Positions 15,079-24,777 of a stretch of DNA of 64,000 bases are shown here, one piece after another. The DNA is taken from the NCBI GenBank assembly GCA_947385955.1, contig CANDNA010000010.1, positions 1-64,000 of the forward strand. Direction: 5' to 3'. A program made the position numbers and the translations under genes. A model generated the notes under the pieces. It was not told where the DNA came from. It searched no databases and was given only the letters and a program-made list of their open reading frames with translations. Origin of the DNA: an uncultured Clostridia bacterium (lineage in GTDB: Bacteria; Bacillota; Clostridia; Lachnospirales; Lachnospiraceae). Positions within the stretch are counted from its first letter, which is position 1, and every line of letters starts with the position of its first letter.

Positions 15079-18000
15079 ATGAGCAAGTTGACAAAAACAG
15101 TACTGCAGCGGCCGGTTGCCGCGCTGGTGATTGTCGCATCATTGATTATATTCGGGATCAGTTCGATTATGGGAATGAATCTCCAGTTGATTCCGGATAT
15201 GGATATGCCGGTTATGCTGGTGATTACCACCTATCCTCAGGCAGGGCCGGAGGATGTGGAGCGGCTTGTGACCCAGGAGATAGAAGATGAGCTGGGGACT
15301 CTGGCAGGTCTGGAAAATGTCTATTCCTCTTCTATGGAAAATATATCTATGGTTATGTTTTCCTTTGAATACGGAACGGATATGGACGATGCTTTTATTG
15401 ATATGCAGGAAGCCGTGGAGCGTGTCAAACGGAGTCTGCCGGAGGATGCGGATGATCCCACGATCATTGCAATGGATATGAATGCCCAGGATGTAATGAC
15501 GTTGTCTGTGGATTCCAAAGAAGAAGGTATCGATGTCCTGAGCTATGTGGAGGAAACGGTGCAGCCGGAACTGGAAAAGGTCAGCGATGTGGCGGATCTT
15601 GAGATTTCCGGCGGTGATGATGAATACATCAGTGTGGAGCTGGTGCCGGAGCTGATGCAGCAGTACAGACTGGACATTTCCACAGTGGCCCAGACAGTGG
15701 CGGCGGCCAATTATACCATCCCGGCCGGGACGGCAGAGTATGGCAGCCAGAATCTGAACATCAGTTCCACCGTGGAATATAAAACACCGGCAGAGATTGC
15801 CACCATACCGATTACCACGGCTTCCGGCAATGTGATCCACCTGTCGGATATTGCCAATGTACATTATGCGGTGGCGGAACCGTCCAGCTACAGCCGTTAT
15901 AACGGGACGGAAAATGTCAGCATCGGGATTTCCAAGATCCAGAGTTCCAGTGCGGTTACCCTGTCCAATAAGGTAATGAAAGTGGTGGAACGGCTGAATG
16001 CGGAAAATCCGGATGTAACGATTACGGCAGTCTATGACAGCAGCGAAACGATTATTGCTTCTCTTGTTTCCGTTGGCCAGACTCTGGCAGTGGGCGTTGT
16101 CATTACCATGCTGGTCCTGTTTATCTTTTTCGGGGATTTCAAAGGCAGCCTGATCGTGGGGAGTTCCATGCCGGTTTCCCTGCTGGTGACATTTCTGCTG
16201 ATGAAGTTTATGGGCTTTTCCCTGAATATGATTACAATGGGTGCGCTGGTAATCGGTATCGGTATGATGGTGGACAATGCCATCGTGGTCATTGAAATGT
16301 GCTTCCGGAAAAAAGAAGAGGGTATGAGCTTTATGGATGCGGCCTACGAGGCCACCAGGACAGTGATGGCTTCCATTGTGGCCTCCACCATTACCACGAT
16401 TGTTGTTTATCTGCCGCTGGCAATGATGGAAGGGATGTCGGGCCAGATGTTCGGCCAGTTGGGCTATACCATTGTATTTGCTTTGATTGCGTCGCTGGTA
16501 TCCGCAATTACGCTGGTGCCTCTGTGCTTTTCCCAGTATAAGCCGGTGGAAAAGCGGGATACGAAGGTCAACCGGTTTCTGGATGTGGTCAGCGAACGGT
16601 ATGCGTCCATCCTGCGCAAAGCCCTGAACAGAAAGATGCTGGTGTCTCTGACGGCAATGGGGATTTTCATTGTTTCTGTTTTCCTGTTCCGGTTTGTGAA
16701 TATGGAGCTGATGGGACAGACCGATGAAGGGCAGGTAGCCATTACAGTGGAGTTCCGTCCCGGCACCAATCTGGAAACGGTCAATGCCAAAGTGGAAGAA
16801 CTGGAACAGTTTGTGGAAGAAAGCCCCTATATAGATGATTACAGTGCGATGGTAACAGAGTCCTCCGCTACCGGAAGGATTCAGGCTTATGTGGCGGACG
16901 GATGCAGCCTGAGTACCTCTGCGATTGTGGATGAATGGACCAAAACGCTGGATGGGTATAAGGACAGCTGTGAAATCAGTGTGGCTTCCTCTTCTTCTAT
17001 GGGTATGAGCGGCATGGGCGGCGGCAATACTTACGATGTTGCCCTGGAAGGCAATGATCTGGAAAAACTGAAAGAGGCCTGCCGTATCGTATCGAATGCG
17101 GTAACGCAGGCAGACGGTGTGATCAGCGCCACTTCCTCTTTTGCCGATGCGGCTACCAAAGCAGAGATTGTCATCGATCCCATTAAGGCTGCGGCAGCGG
17201 GGATGACGCCCCAGATGGCCAGTGGTATGATCTATTCCATGATGAGTGGTTCCGATGCGATGGATGTGATGATCGATGACAGCAAATACACGGTTAAGGT
17301 AGAATATCCGGCGGATGAATATCCCACGGTCAACGATGTATTCGGGATAACTCTGACCAATCCCAGAGGCGCTTCGGTCCCTCTTTCCGATATTGCAGAC
17401 ATTGTATATACGGATTCACCCCAGACGATCAGCCGTAAGGACGGCAGCTATACAGCCAGCGTAACGGCCACACTGGAGGCGGATGCCAAATTTACCGCCC
17501 AGGAAACGATCCGGCAGCAGATGGAGCAGACGTTTCTGCCGGAAGGTGTGGAGCAGGTAACCAATACAATGGATGAGATGATGATGGAGGAATTTGGTTC
17601 CCTGATTTCCGCCATTGTAACGGCGATTCTGCTGGTTTATATCGTAATGGCCATCCAGTTTGAAAATCTGCGGTATTCGGGTATGGTTATGTTCTGTATT
17701 CCGTTTTCCCTGATCGGTTCCATTTTACTTTTGCTGATTACCCGGTGCAGTGTGAGCATGGTGTCTCTGATGGGCTTCCTGATGCTGATCGGTATCGTGG
17801 TAAATAACGGTATCCTGTATGTGGATTATACCAATATGCTGCGGAAAACCATGAGTACGGAGGAAGCGCTGATCGAAACAGGCAAGTCCAGACTGCGGCC
17901 TATTCTGATGACCACACTGACCACCATCCTGTCCATGATTCCTATGGCACTGGGGGTGGGAAAAAACGGTGAGATGACACAGGGTATGGCAGTGGTGATT

Positions 18001-18144
18001 GTGGGAGGACTGACGGCTTCCACCATCCTGACCCTGATTCTGCTTCCTACCTTCTATATGATTATACATAAAAGGAGCAAGGATAAGAAAGCCAGAAAGA
18101 GGGCTAAAAAAGAAAAGAAAGAGCTGTCATCAGGCAGTTTATAA
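15079..18144 (+). CDS. RND-family efflux permease
   Basis: 1021 residues, ATG 15079 after AAAGGAGAGGTGACGG, in operon with its adaptor. It has the AcrB/MMPL-type duplicated layout: TM1 at about 11-29, an extracytoplasmic loop of about 290 residues, TM2-7, a second loop, then TM8-12. TM4 contains GIGMMVDNAIVVIE with D399, expected in the proton path, and the family motifs LPLAMMEGMSGQMFGQLG and VGIVVNNGILYVDY-like IGIVVNNGILYVDY are present. A Met/Gly-rich stretch (SSSMGMSGMGGGN) marks the second loop. It exports unknown, probably amphipathic compounds, powered by the ion gradient. Likely induced when MarR leaves its operator. Confidence 0.92.
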   Translation: MSKLTKTVLQRPVAALVIVASLIIFGISSIMGMNLQLIPDMDMPVMLVITTYPQAGPEDVERLVTQEIEDELGTLAGLENVYSSSMENISMVMFSFEYGTDMDDAFIDMQEAVERVKRSLPEDADDPTIIAMDMNAQDVMTLSVDSKEEGIDVLSYVEETVQPELEKVSDVADLEISGGDDEYISVELVPELMQQYRLDISTVAQTVAAANYTIPAGTAEYGSQNLNISSTVEYKTPAEIATIPITTASGNVIHLSDIANVHYAVAEPSSYSRYNGTENVSIGISKIQSSSAVTLSNKVMKVVERLNAENPDVTITAVYDSSETIIASLVSVGQTLAVGVVITMLVLFIFFGDFKGSLIVGSSMPVSLLVTFLLMKFMGFSLNMITMGALVIGIGMMVDNAIVVIEMCFRKKEEGMSFMDAAYEATRTVMASIVASTITTIVVYLPLAMMEGMSGQMFGQLGYTIVFALIASLVSAITLVPLCFSQYKPVEKRDTKVNRFLDVVSERYASILRKALNRKMLVSLTAMGIFIVSVFLFRFVNMELMGQTDEGQVAITVEFRPGTNLETVNAKVEELEQFVEESPYIDDYSAMVTESSATGRIQAYVADGCSLSTSAIVDEWTKTLDGYKDSCEISVASSSSMGMSGMGGGNTYDVALEGNDLEKLKEACRIVSNAVTQADGVISATSSFADAATKAEIVIDPIKAAAAGMTPQMASGMIYSMMSGSDAMDVMIDDSKYTVKVEYPADEYPTVNDVFGITLTNPRGASVPLSDIADIVYTDSPQTISRKDGSYTASVTATLEADAKFTAQETIRQQMEQTFLPEGVEQVTNTMDEMMMEEFGSLISAIVTAILLVYIVMAIQFENLRYSGMVMFCIPFSLIGSILLLLITRCSVSMVSLMGFLMLIGIVVNNGILYVDYTNMLRKTMSTEEALIETGKSRLRPILMTTLTTILSMIPMALGVGKNGEMTQGMAVVIVGGLTASTILTLILLPTFYMIIHKRSKDKKARKRAKKEKKELSSGSL

Positions 18145-18160
18145 ATCAGATAGGGATACG

Positions 18161-18200
18161 GGCGGTAAAAGTGCGGGGAAGATACACTTTTACCGCCTTT
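18161..18200 (+). terminator. Hairpin terminator after the RND operon
   Basis: Perfect 13-bp stem GGCGGTAAAAGTG / CACTTTTACCGCC with an 11-base loop. The following T-run is short (TTTG). Confidence 0.65.
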
Positions 18201-18240
18201 GACGTGTCAGATGTTTGTCCCACAAAATAATACGTCTTTC

Positions 18241-18269
18241 TTGCTGAATACTACAAAAAATGCTATACT
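18241..18269 (+). promoter_or_regulatory. Promoter of the chemoreceptor gene
   Basis: TTGCTG at 18241-18246, 17-base spacer, TATACT at 18264-18269, 33 bases before the start codon. This is a housekeeping-type promoter, not a motility-sigma one. Confidence 0.7.
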
Positions 18270-18302
18270 GGATGCATATGCAGAGTGTGGGAGGGAAAAC
18301 GG

Positions 18303-20381
18303 TTGAGATTGAAAAAAATAGGAACCAAATTAATGGCCGGGATACTGACGCCGGTAATCCTTGCTATGGTACTCCTGACAGTGATCAGTGCCACAGAATC
18401 GGAAAAACTGATCTCGGAGCAGACACAGGAATGGATGCAGGCTGAACTGACAGCCAGTGAAGCGTCAATCATCAGAGAATTGTCTGTGATCTCCAATACA
18501 GTCAACAATATCTCAGGAACCATTTCCAGCGGCTATAAAAGTACCACACAGTATAATCTGGAAAAGGCGCTGCAACAGGTGGTGGAGGAAAATGATTCCA
18601 TCTATGGCAGCGGCATCTGGTTTGAACCGAATGTATTCAAGGCTTCGGAAGAGTATATGGGGCCTTATGCATACCGGACCGGAGAGATCAGGGATGGGAA
18701 GAAAGAAGTGGCTGTTACCTATGACCGCAGCAAGGCCGAGTATGATTATTTCCATCAGGACTATTATCTTCTGGGACGGCAGGCTTCCCAGCCGGTCTTT
18801 ACCAGCCCGTATTATGATGAAACCAGCGGCCTTGTACTGATTACCTGCACCATGCCCATGCATAATATGCTGGGTAATTTTATCGGATGTGTGACAGTGG
18901 ACATGGAGCTGACTACCATACAGGATATGATCGGAGAGATCCGCATCGGTGAAAACGGCAGGGCGATTCTGCTTGCCGGCGACAGCGGCGTTTATCTGGG
19001 CAATGACAGGGAAGAAAAGGTGACGGGAGGCGTCAGCATACTGGATGAGGAGAATGCTTCTCTGGCGGAAGCAGGACGGGAGATCCTCAGTCAGGGCAGC
19101 GGCATTGCCGGGTATGTGGAACAGGGAGAAGAATACCTCCTTTATTATGATACGATTCCGGAGGTCAACTGGAAAATCGTAATCGGTGTTCCCCAGTCCC
19201 AGTTAAACGCACCGATTGTTCGCCTGGTAAAGCTGTTGGCGATGGTAGGAATAGCGGCGGCTGTGATTGCCGTGCTTGTGATATTGCTGCAGGTACGGAA
19301 TATTTCCCGCAGTATCCGGAAGGTACAGCAGTTTGCGGGTACGCTGGCAGAGGGGGATTTTTCCATTCCGGCCATGCCGATCACCAGAGCGGATGAGCTG
19401 GGACGGATGGGACAGTCGCTGAATACCATGTATGAAAACAATAAAAAAATGCTGGGCAGCATTTCGTCCCATGCAGGTGTACTTAATGTATCCAGTGAAA
19501 AGCTGAGCGGTGCGGCAGAGGAGCTGCTCACACGGTTTGAACAGATTGAAACGCTGATGCACAGTGTCAGTGAAGCTATGCTGGCAACCGGTTCGGCCAC
19601 GCAGGAGGTAAATGCTTCCACAGGAGCGGTTTCTTCTTCGGTCTATGTCCTGGCGGAAGAAACGGAGAAGAGCATGGGTATGGTGGAAGCAATCAGGGAA
19701 AGGGCCGGCCAGGTGGAACAGATCAGCAGAGCTTCCTATGAAAATGCCATACGGCTTTCGGGCGAATATGAGAAAAATCTGCAGAGCAGTATTGAGAATG
19801 CCCAGGTGGTGGAATCTGTGGGCAGGCTGGCAGAGGTGATTTCCGAGATTGCCGAACAGATCAATCTATTGTCTCTCAATGCGTCCATTGAAGCGGCAAG
19901 GGCAGGCGAAGCCGGCAGAGGATTTGCAGTGGTGGCAACAGAGATCGGCAGGCTGGCAGGAGACACGGCAGACGCCGTGGAGAGTATCCAGAGAACGATT
20001 GATGAGGTGAAAGAGGCATTTTCAATGCTGACAGAAGATTCCAGGTCTCTGCTGGGATTTTTGAAGGAGACAGTGACCCCGGATTATGATAAATTTGTAG
20101 GTGTGGGGAAGCAGTATGGGGCAGATGCGGAGATTATAGAAGAAAGCACAGCCAGAATATCGGATATGGCAGAAAATATAGAAAGCATTATGGGTGAGGT
20201 GGCCAATGCCGTACAGAATATAGCGGAATCCGCCCAGGAAACGGCAGATAACAGCAGCCAGATTATGGAAACCATGGGACAGGTATCCGGTGTGGTGGAG
20301 CAGGTGTCGGAAATGGCAGGAAATCAGGAGGAGATTGCCGGAGATCTGCATGATGTGGTAAGTAAATTCAAATTAAATTAG
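18303..20381 (+). CDS. Methyl-accepting chemotaxis protein with Cache-type sensor
   Basis: 692 residues from TTG 18303, seven bases after GGAGGG; the in-frame GTG at 18285 precedes that site. TM1 at about 10-30; a 270-residue outer domain of double-Cache type ([67 protein letters not shown]); TM2 at about 306-329; HAMP to about 385; then the cytoplasmic coiled coil. The hairpin tip reads [33 protein letters not shown] in two halves, the conserved CheA/CheW contact. There is no C-terminal CheR-tethering pentapeptide. Ligand unknown. It stands 16 kb away from the che genes but could feed that CheA. Confidence 0.93.
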   Translation: MRLKKIGTKLMAGILTPVILAMVLLTVISATESEKLISEQTQEWMQAELTASEASIIRELSVISNTVNNISGTISSGYKSTTQYNLEKALQQVVEENDSIYGSGIWFEPNVFKASEEYMGPYAYRTGEIRDGKKEVAVTYDRSKAEYDYFHQDYYLLGRQASQPVFTSPYYDETSGLVLITCTMPMHNMLGNFIGCVTVDMELTTIQDMIGEIRIGENGRAILLAGDSGVYLGNDREEKVTGGVSILDEENASLAEAGREILSQGSGIAGYVEQGEEYLLYYDTIPEVNWKIVIGVPQSQLNAPIVRLVKLLAMVGIAAAVIAVLVILLQVRNISRSIRKVQQFAGTLAEGDFSIPAMPITRADELGRMGQSLNTMYENNKKMLGSISSHAGVLNVSSEKLSGAAEELLTRFEQIETLMHSVSEAMLATGSATQEVNASTGAVSSSVYVLAEETEKSMGMVEAIRERAGQVEQISRASYENAIRLSGEYEKNLQSSIENAQVVESVGRLAEVISEIAEQINLLSLNASIEAARAGEAGRGFAVVATEIGRLAGDTADAVESIQRTIDEVKEAFSMLTEDSRSLLGFLKETVTPDYDKFVGVGKQYGADAEIIEESTARISDMAENIESIMGEVANAVQNIAESAQETADNSSQIMETMGQVSGVVEQVSEMAGNQEEIAGDLHDVVSKFKLN

Positions 20382-20434
20382 TACTTTCCTCCTGCTATAT
20401 TGTGTGATACAATCAAAAGGGAGTTCGCGTATTT

Positions 20435-21373
20435 ATGCCGGATAACATCAGCAGTAACAGAAAGAAACGGATACGGATTTTAAAGAGACTGATTGTTGCC
20501 TGTCTGCTGGCAGCGATTCTGATACCGACAGCCGTCAGTGTCTGTCTGGAAGTTAAGGTAAGGGAACTGAAGGGACAGGTGGAAGCGCTGCAGAAGGAAG
20601 CGGTTCAGATGGAGGCCGCAGTGGAAGAGATGCAGGAAAAGGCAGCCAGAGATGCAGAACCGGAAATCCTGACAGAGGAGGACGGTATCAGGGCCTGGGA
20701 GGAACAGACGAAAAAACAGGGAACGACAGGTACGGCTCAGTCAGATATCAGGAAGGTATATCTGACCTTTGATGACGGTCCCAGTATATATACGGATGAT
20801 ATTCTGGATATCTTGAAGGAATACGATGTAAAAGCGACATTTTTTGTCGTAGGGGAAGGAAAAGAACCATATGAGGAAGCCTGCCGCAGGATTGTGGAAG
20901 AGGGACATACCCTGGGGATGCATTCCTACAGCCATGTGTACGAAGAAATTTATGCTTCCAAAGAAGCATTTATATGGGATGTGAACGTACTGCAGGACTA
21001 TCTGTATCAGGTGACCGGAGTGCATCCGGAAATCTATCGGTTTCCTGGAGGCAGCAGCAATCATGTCAGTACAGTGGAGATGCAGGAACTGAAAGACTAT
21101 CTGAGCGAAATCGGTATCATATGGTATGACTGGAACATATCCAGCGGGGATGCCACGGGGCATCTGGCGCAGGAGCAGATTGTGAAAAACTGCACGGCAC
21201 ATTTGGAAAATTACGGAGAGGCCGTTATTTTGCTGCATGATGCGGCAGATAAAAAAACAACGGTACAGGCTTTGCCGGGAATCATTGAAGCCATATTGGA
21301 AATGGAGGATACTGTGATCGTTCCGATTACAAAAGAAACCATACCGGTACAGCACGGAAAGACAAAATCATAA
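20435..21373 (+). CDS. Membrane-anchored polysaccharide deacetylase (NodB family)
   Basis: 312 residues, ATG 20435 after AAAAGGGAG. A membrane helix at about 18-38 is followed by a coiled coil (40-75) and the NodB domain (about 105-305). All five motifs are present: TFDDGP at motif 1 with the catalytic base and metal Asp, HSYSH at motif 2, RFPGGSSN at motif 3, WYDWNISSGD at motif 4, and ILLHD at motif 5. It probably removes acetyl groups from peptidoglycan or another cell-surface glycan outside the membrane. It lies between a chemoreceptor and a bactofilin, both cell-envelope related; the bactofilin start follows 29 bases later. Confidence 0.92.
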   Translation: MPDNISSNRKKRIRILKRLIVACLLAAILIPTAVSVCLEVKVRELKGQVEALQKEAVQMEAAVEEMQEKAARDAEPEILTEEDGIRAWEEQTKKQGTTGTAQSDIRKVYLTFDDGPSIYTDDILDILKEYDVKATFFVVGEGKEPYEEACRRIVEEGHTLGMHSYSHVYEEIYASKEAFIWDVNVLQDYLYQVTGVHPEIYRFPGGSSNHVSTVEMQELKDYLSEIGIIWYDWNISSGDATGHLAQEQIVKNCTAHLENYGEAVILLHDAADKKTTVQALPGIIEAILEMEDTVIVPITKETIPVQHGKTKS

Positions 21374-21402
21374 CAGGAATCAAAGAAATGGAGGATATAA
21401 GA

Positions 21403-22677
21403 ATGGGGTTTTTTACTGATCTAAAAGAGGACTTGTCACAGGCGGTGAATGAACTGATGCCTGAAGAAGAGGTCAGGGAGCCAGGCTCTGTACAGACAGG
21501 AGTGGAAGCCGCAGATGAGCTGGTTCCTGCTGCAGATGAATTCGAAGCAGAAGAGGAAATCTGGGCAGAAAAGGAAAACTGGGCGGATGAAAGCTGGGCG
21601 GACGAGCCTCCCGCAGAGGATCTGACGATACAGGACGATATGGCGGAAAAGTTAAATTCCATGCTGGAGCGGTTAGATGAAGAGGAACAGGACCTGCTGC
21701 CGGAAGAGGGAGTGGCAGCAGCAGAATACCCGGAGGCATTGTATGGAGAAACAGCGGCGCCCGCAGACTGGCCGGAGCTGACAATGCCGGAAGAAGGAGC
21801 GGAGCCGGATTTGTTTTCGGGATTTCCAGAAGCTGCAGCAGAGCCGGAGGCTGCGGAGATGACGGAAACAGAGCCGGTAATGGCAGCAGAACTGACTGCG
21901 GAAACAGGGCCGTTGGAACTGACGGAAGCGGAAGCGGCTTTGGCGGCAGTGCCTGAAGAGGAACCGGCGGCAGGAGTCACGGAAACGGCAGAGGCCGATG
22001 AGAACCTGGAACATGCAGAGGCAGAGGCTGCAGGGGAAGTCATCAATCAAGAGGAAAAGGGGATGGAAGAATTGGAGAGAGAAGAAGCAATAGAAGTTAT
22101 GACAGAAGAAATGGCAGGAGCCGATATGACGGAAGCAGCCGCAGTGGAAGAATCCGTGTCGGAAGAGAACGCGGCAGCAGAAGCGGCTGAGACAGAAACG
22201 CCTTCCGAGCCGGAGCGGATTGTCAGCGATGAGGTAGCAGTGGTTACGGCAGGCATGAAGATCAAAGGTGATATGACTTCCGACGGTTCCATGGATGTGA
22301 TAGGCACTGTAGAAGGAAATATTGATATTTGGGGTAAATTGAATATATCCGGTAAGATTGTGGGCAATTCCAAAGCAATGGAAGTATATGCGGAGAACGC
22401 CAGAATCACAGGGGAAATTACCAGTGAGGGCAGCGTGAAGATCGGACAGAGTTCGGTTATTATGGGAAATATCTATGCCCAGAGCGCTGTGATAGCAGGT
22501 GCGGTAAAGGGTGATATCGATGTACACGGCCCTGTAATACTGGATACCACGGCGATTGTAATGGGAAACATCAAGTCCAAATCCGTACAGATCAACAATG
22601 GTGCGGTGATTGAGGGCATGTGCTCCCTGTGCTATGCGGATGTCAATCCGACTTCTTTCTTTGAGGCATTTCAGTAA
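21403..22677 (+). CDS. Bactofilin-type polymer-forming protein with long acidic N-terminus
   Basis: 424 residues from ATG 21403 after GGAGGATATAAGA; an in-frame ATG at 21388 overlaps that site. Residues 1-270 are extremely rich in Glu and Ala with scattered Pro, look disordered and have no known domain apart from a short MGFFTDLKEDLSQAV start. Residues about 275-415 form the bactofilin beta-helix (DUF583): MKIKGDMTSDGSMDVIGTVEGN, then repeated G-x-[IV] rungs (ITGEITSEGSVKIGQSSVIMGN; GDIDVHGPVILDT). Bactofilins self-assemble on the inner membrane and place cell-wall enzymes; the deacetylase gene directly upstream fits that role. The acidic region may be a partner-binding or spacing arm. Confidence 0.85.
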   Translation: MGFFTDLKEDLSQAVNELMPEEEVREPGSVQTGVEAADELVPAADEFEAEEEIWAEKENWADESWADEPPAEDLTIQDDMAEKLNSMLERLDEEEQDLLPEEGVAAAEYPEALYGETAAPADWPELTMPEEGAEPDLFSGFPEAAAEPEAAEMTETEPVMAAELTAETGPLELTEAEAALAAVPEEEPAAGVTETAEADENLEHAEAEAAGEVINQEEKGMEELEREEAIEVMTEEMAGADMTEAAAVEESVSEENAAAEAAETETPSEPERIVSDEVAVVTAGMKIKGDMTSDGSMDVIGTVEGNIDIWGKLNISGKIVGNSKAMEVYAENARITGEITSEGSVKIGQSSVIMGNIYAQSAVIAGAVKGDIDVHGPVILDTTAIVMGNIKSKSVQINNGAVIEGMCSLCYADVNPTSFFEAFQ

Positions 22678-22721
22678 TCGTTGCCGGGAGAGACAGAACC
22701 GGTAAAATGAGAGGAAGCAAT

Positions 22722-23417
22722 ATGCGGAGAGTATTATTAAAACTCAGTGGAGAAGCGCTGGCAGGGGAAAAAAAGACAGGCTTTGATGAAGCCACGGTAA
22801 GACAGGTGGCTTTGCAGGTGAAAGAGCTGACGGAAGATGGGATTCAGGTAGGGATCGTAATCGGCGGCGGCAATTTCTGGCGGGGGCGTTCCAGTGAGAA
22901 TATGGACAGGACGAAGGCTGACCAGATCGGCATGCTTGCCACAGTGATGAACTGTATCTATGTATCGGAAATATGCCGCAGCACAGGTATGAAAACGGGG
23001 ATTTTAACGCCCTTTGTCTGTGGGGCTTTTACGGAGCTTTTTTCCAAAGACCGGGCAGATGAATATTTCCGGGAAGGCAGAGTGGTCTTTTTTGCGGGTG
23101 GTACAGGGCATCCTTATTTTTCCACCGATACGGGAGTTGTTTTACGGGCGGTGGAGGTAGAGGCAGAGGTGATCCTGCTGGCAAAGGCAATTGACGGCGT
23201 ATATGATGATGATCCCCGTGTCAATCCGGCAGCAAAGCGGTATGATGAAGTTTCCATAGAGGAAGTGATAGCGCGGAATCTGCAGGTGGTGGATATGACG
23301 GCTTCCATCCTGGCAAGGGACAACCATATGCCCATGTGGGTGTTTGGACTGCATGAGGAAAACAGCATTGTAAATACTGTGAAAGGGACCTTTCACGGAA
23401 CAAAAGTTACGGTTTGA
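22722..23417 (+). CDS. pyrH: UMP kinase
   Basis: 231 residues from ATG 22722 after GAGAGGAAG; an in-frame ATG at 22707 lies before that site. It follows the bacterial UMP kinase (amino-acid-kinase fold) pattern: VLLKLSGEALAG, GIVIGGGNFWRGR, DQIGMLATVMNC, FFAGGTGHPYFSTDT, and DGVYDDDPRVNPAAKRYDE. It phosphorylates UMP to UDP with ATP in the cytoplasm. It opens the pyrH-frr-uppS-cdsA-dxr-rseP block; rpsB and tsf, which precede it in many Firmicutes, are replaced here by the bactofilin gene. Confidence 0.97.
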   Translation: MRRVLLKLSGEALAGEKKTGFDEATVRQVALQVKELTEDGIQVGIVIGGGNFWRGRSSENMDRTKADQIGMLATVMNCIYVSEICRSTGMKTGILTPFVCGAFTELFSKDRADEYFREGRVVFFAGGTGHPYFSTDTGVVLRAVEVEAEVILLAKAIDGVYDDDPRVNPAAKRYDEVSIEEVIARNLQVVDMTASILARDNHMPMWVFGLHEENSIVNTVKGTFHGTKVTV

Positions 23418-23432
23418 ACAGGAGGAAAGGCA

Positions 23433-23984
23433 ATGGATGAGAGAATAAAAAAATTTGAAGGCAAGATGCAGAAAGCCTATGATTTCTTATTGTCGGATTT
23501 TGCGACGATTCGTGCAGGAAGAGCCAATCCCCATGTGCTTGATAAAATAAAAGTGGATTATTACGGGACACCCACACCGATTCAGCAGGTGGGAAATATC
23601 TCTGTTCCGGAAGCCAGAATGATTCAGATTGCACCCTGGGAAAAGAATCTGCTGAAAGCCATTGAGAAAGCCATTCAGACGTCAGATCTGGGGATTCATC
23701 CCTCCAATGACGGCTCTGTAATCCGACTGGTGTTTCCGGAGCTGACAGAGGAACGCAGAAAGGATCTGGTTAAGGAAATCAAAAAGAAAGGCGAGGAAAG
23801 CAAAGTGGCTGTCAGAAACATCCGCCGGGACGGGAATGATTTCTTGAAAAAACTTGCCAAGACAGAGGTTTCTGAGGATGAAATCAAGCAGTTGGAGGAT
23901 GAACTGCAGAAGCTGACAGACAAATTTATCAAAGAGATTGATAAGGCAGTGGAAGAGAAATCGAAGGATATTCTGACTGTATAA
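23433..23984 (+). CDS. frr: Ribosome recycling factor
   Basis: 183 residues, the standard length, ATG 23433 after AGGAGG, 15 bases behind pyrH. Typical features are FATIRAGRANPHVLDKIKVDYYG near 24-46, the domain II stretch IQIAPWEK, and the C-terminal long helices with RRDGNDFLKKL. Together with EF-G it splits the ribosome after termination. Confidence 0.98.
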   Translation: MDERIKKFEGKMQKAYDFLLSDFATIRAGRANPHVLDKIKVDYYGTPTPIQQVGNISVPEARMIQIAPWEKNLLKAIEKAIQTSDLGIHPSNDGSVIRLVFPELTEERRKDLVKEIKKKGEESKVAVRNIRRDGNDFLKKLAKTEVSEDEIKQLEDELQKLTDKFIKEIDKAVEEKSKDILTV

Positions 23985-24007
23985 AAAAGCTGTGATTACG
24001 AAAGACT

Positions 24008-24050
24008 AAGGGGCGGGCACCGTATTTTGTTATGTTGCCTCCCCCTTTCT
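24008..24050 (+). terminator. Possible attenuator hairpin between frr and uppS
   Basis: AAGGGGCGGGCA (24008-24019) can pair, with one or two mismatches, with TGCCTCCCCCTT (from about 24036), followed by TCTGTT. The loop is 14-16 bases. The U-tract is weak, so partial termination or mRNA processing is more likely than a full stop. Confidence 0.4.
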
Positions 24051-24068
24051 GTTAAAAGAGGATATGCA

Positions 24069-24776
24069 ATGAAAGTACCGAATCATGTAGCGATCATATT
24101 GGATGGAAACGGCCGGTGGGCAAAACGCAGAGGGATGCCCAGAAATTACGGTCATGTGCAGGGCGCAAAACAGGTGGAACTGATCTGCGAAAAGGCTTAT
24201 AAGATGGGGATTCAATACCTGACGGTATATGCCTTTTCCACAGAGAACTGGAACCGGCCAAAAGACGAAGTGGATGCATTGATGAAACTGCTGCGCAATT
24301 ATATGAAAACCTGTTTGAAAACTGCGGAAAAGAACAGGATGTGTGTCCGTGTGATCGGAGATAAGACCAGGCTGGCGGAAGATATACAAACCCGGATTGC
24401 AGAACTGGAAGAAGCCACCCAAAACAATGACGGGCTGCATTTCCAGATTGCCATCAACTACGGCGGCAGAGATGAGATCAGACGTGCCGTAAAACAGATC
24501 GGGAGTGAGATCGGAGCAGGGAAGCTCAGTCCGGAAGATATTACGGAAGAATTGATTATGGATCATCTGGATACCGGCGGGATACCGGACCCTGACCTGC
24601 TGATCCGTACCTGCGGCGAGCAGCGGATTTCCAATTTCCTGCTCTGGCAGCTTGCATATACGGAATTTTATGTGACATCGGTTCCGTGGCCGGATTTTGA
24701 TGAAGTGGAATTGGGAAAGGCCATAGAAGCATACAATACCAGAGACAGACGTTATGGCGGTGTGGAGGAGGCATAG
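24069..24776 (+). CDS. uppS: Isoprenyl transferase (undecaprenyl diphosphate synthase type)
   Basis: 235 residues from ATG 24069 after AGAGGATATGC; the longer frame from 24027 starts within the hairpin region. Cis-prenyltransferase motifs: AIILDGNGRWAKRRGMPRNYGH (catalytic Asp near 13), TVYAFSTENWNRP, INYGGRDEI, and DPDLLIRTCGEQRISNFLLWQLAY. It builds the C55 lipid carrier for cell-wall and surface-glycan synthesis. The stop is one base before the cdsA start. Confidence 0.96.
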   Translation: MKVPNHVAIILDGNGRWAKRRGMPRNYGHVQGAKQVELICEKAYKMGIQYLTVYAFSTENWNRPKDEVDALMKLLRNYMKTCLKTAEKNRMCVRVIGDKTRLAEDIQTRIAELEEATQNNDGLHFQIAINYGGRDEIRRAVKQIGSEIGAGKLSPEDITEELIMDHLDTGGIPDPDLLIRTCGEQRISNFLLWQLAYTEFYVTSVPWPDFDEVELGKAIEAYNTRDRRYGGVEEA

Positions 24777-24777
24777 C

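Noticed and set aside
20372-20400. Sigma-D-like site before the deacetylase gene (TAAA-N16-GCTATATT)
   Set aside because: The spacer fits but the -10 half agrees with GCCGATAT at only three of eight positions.
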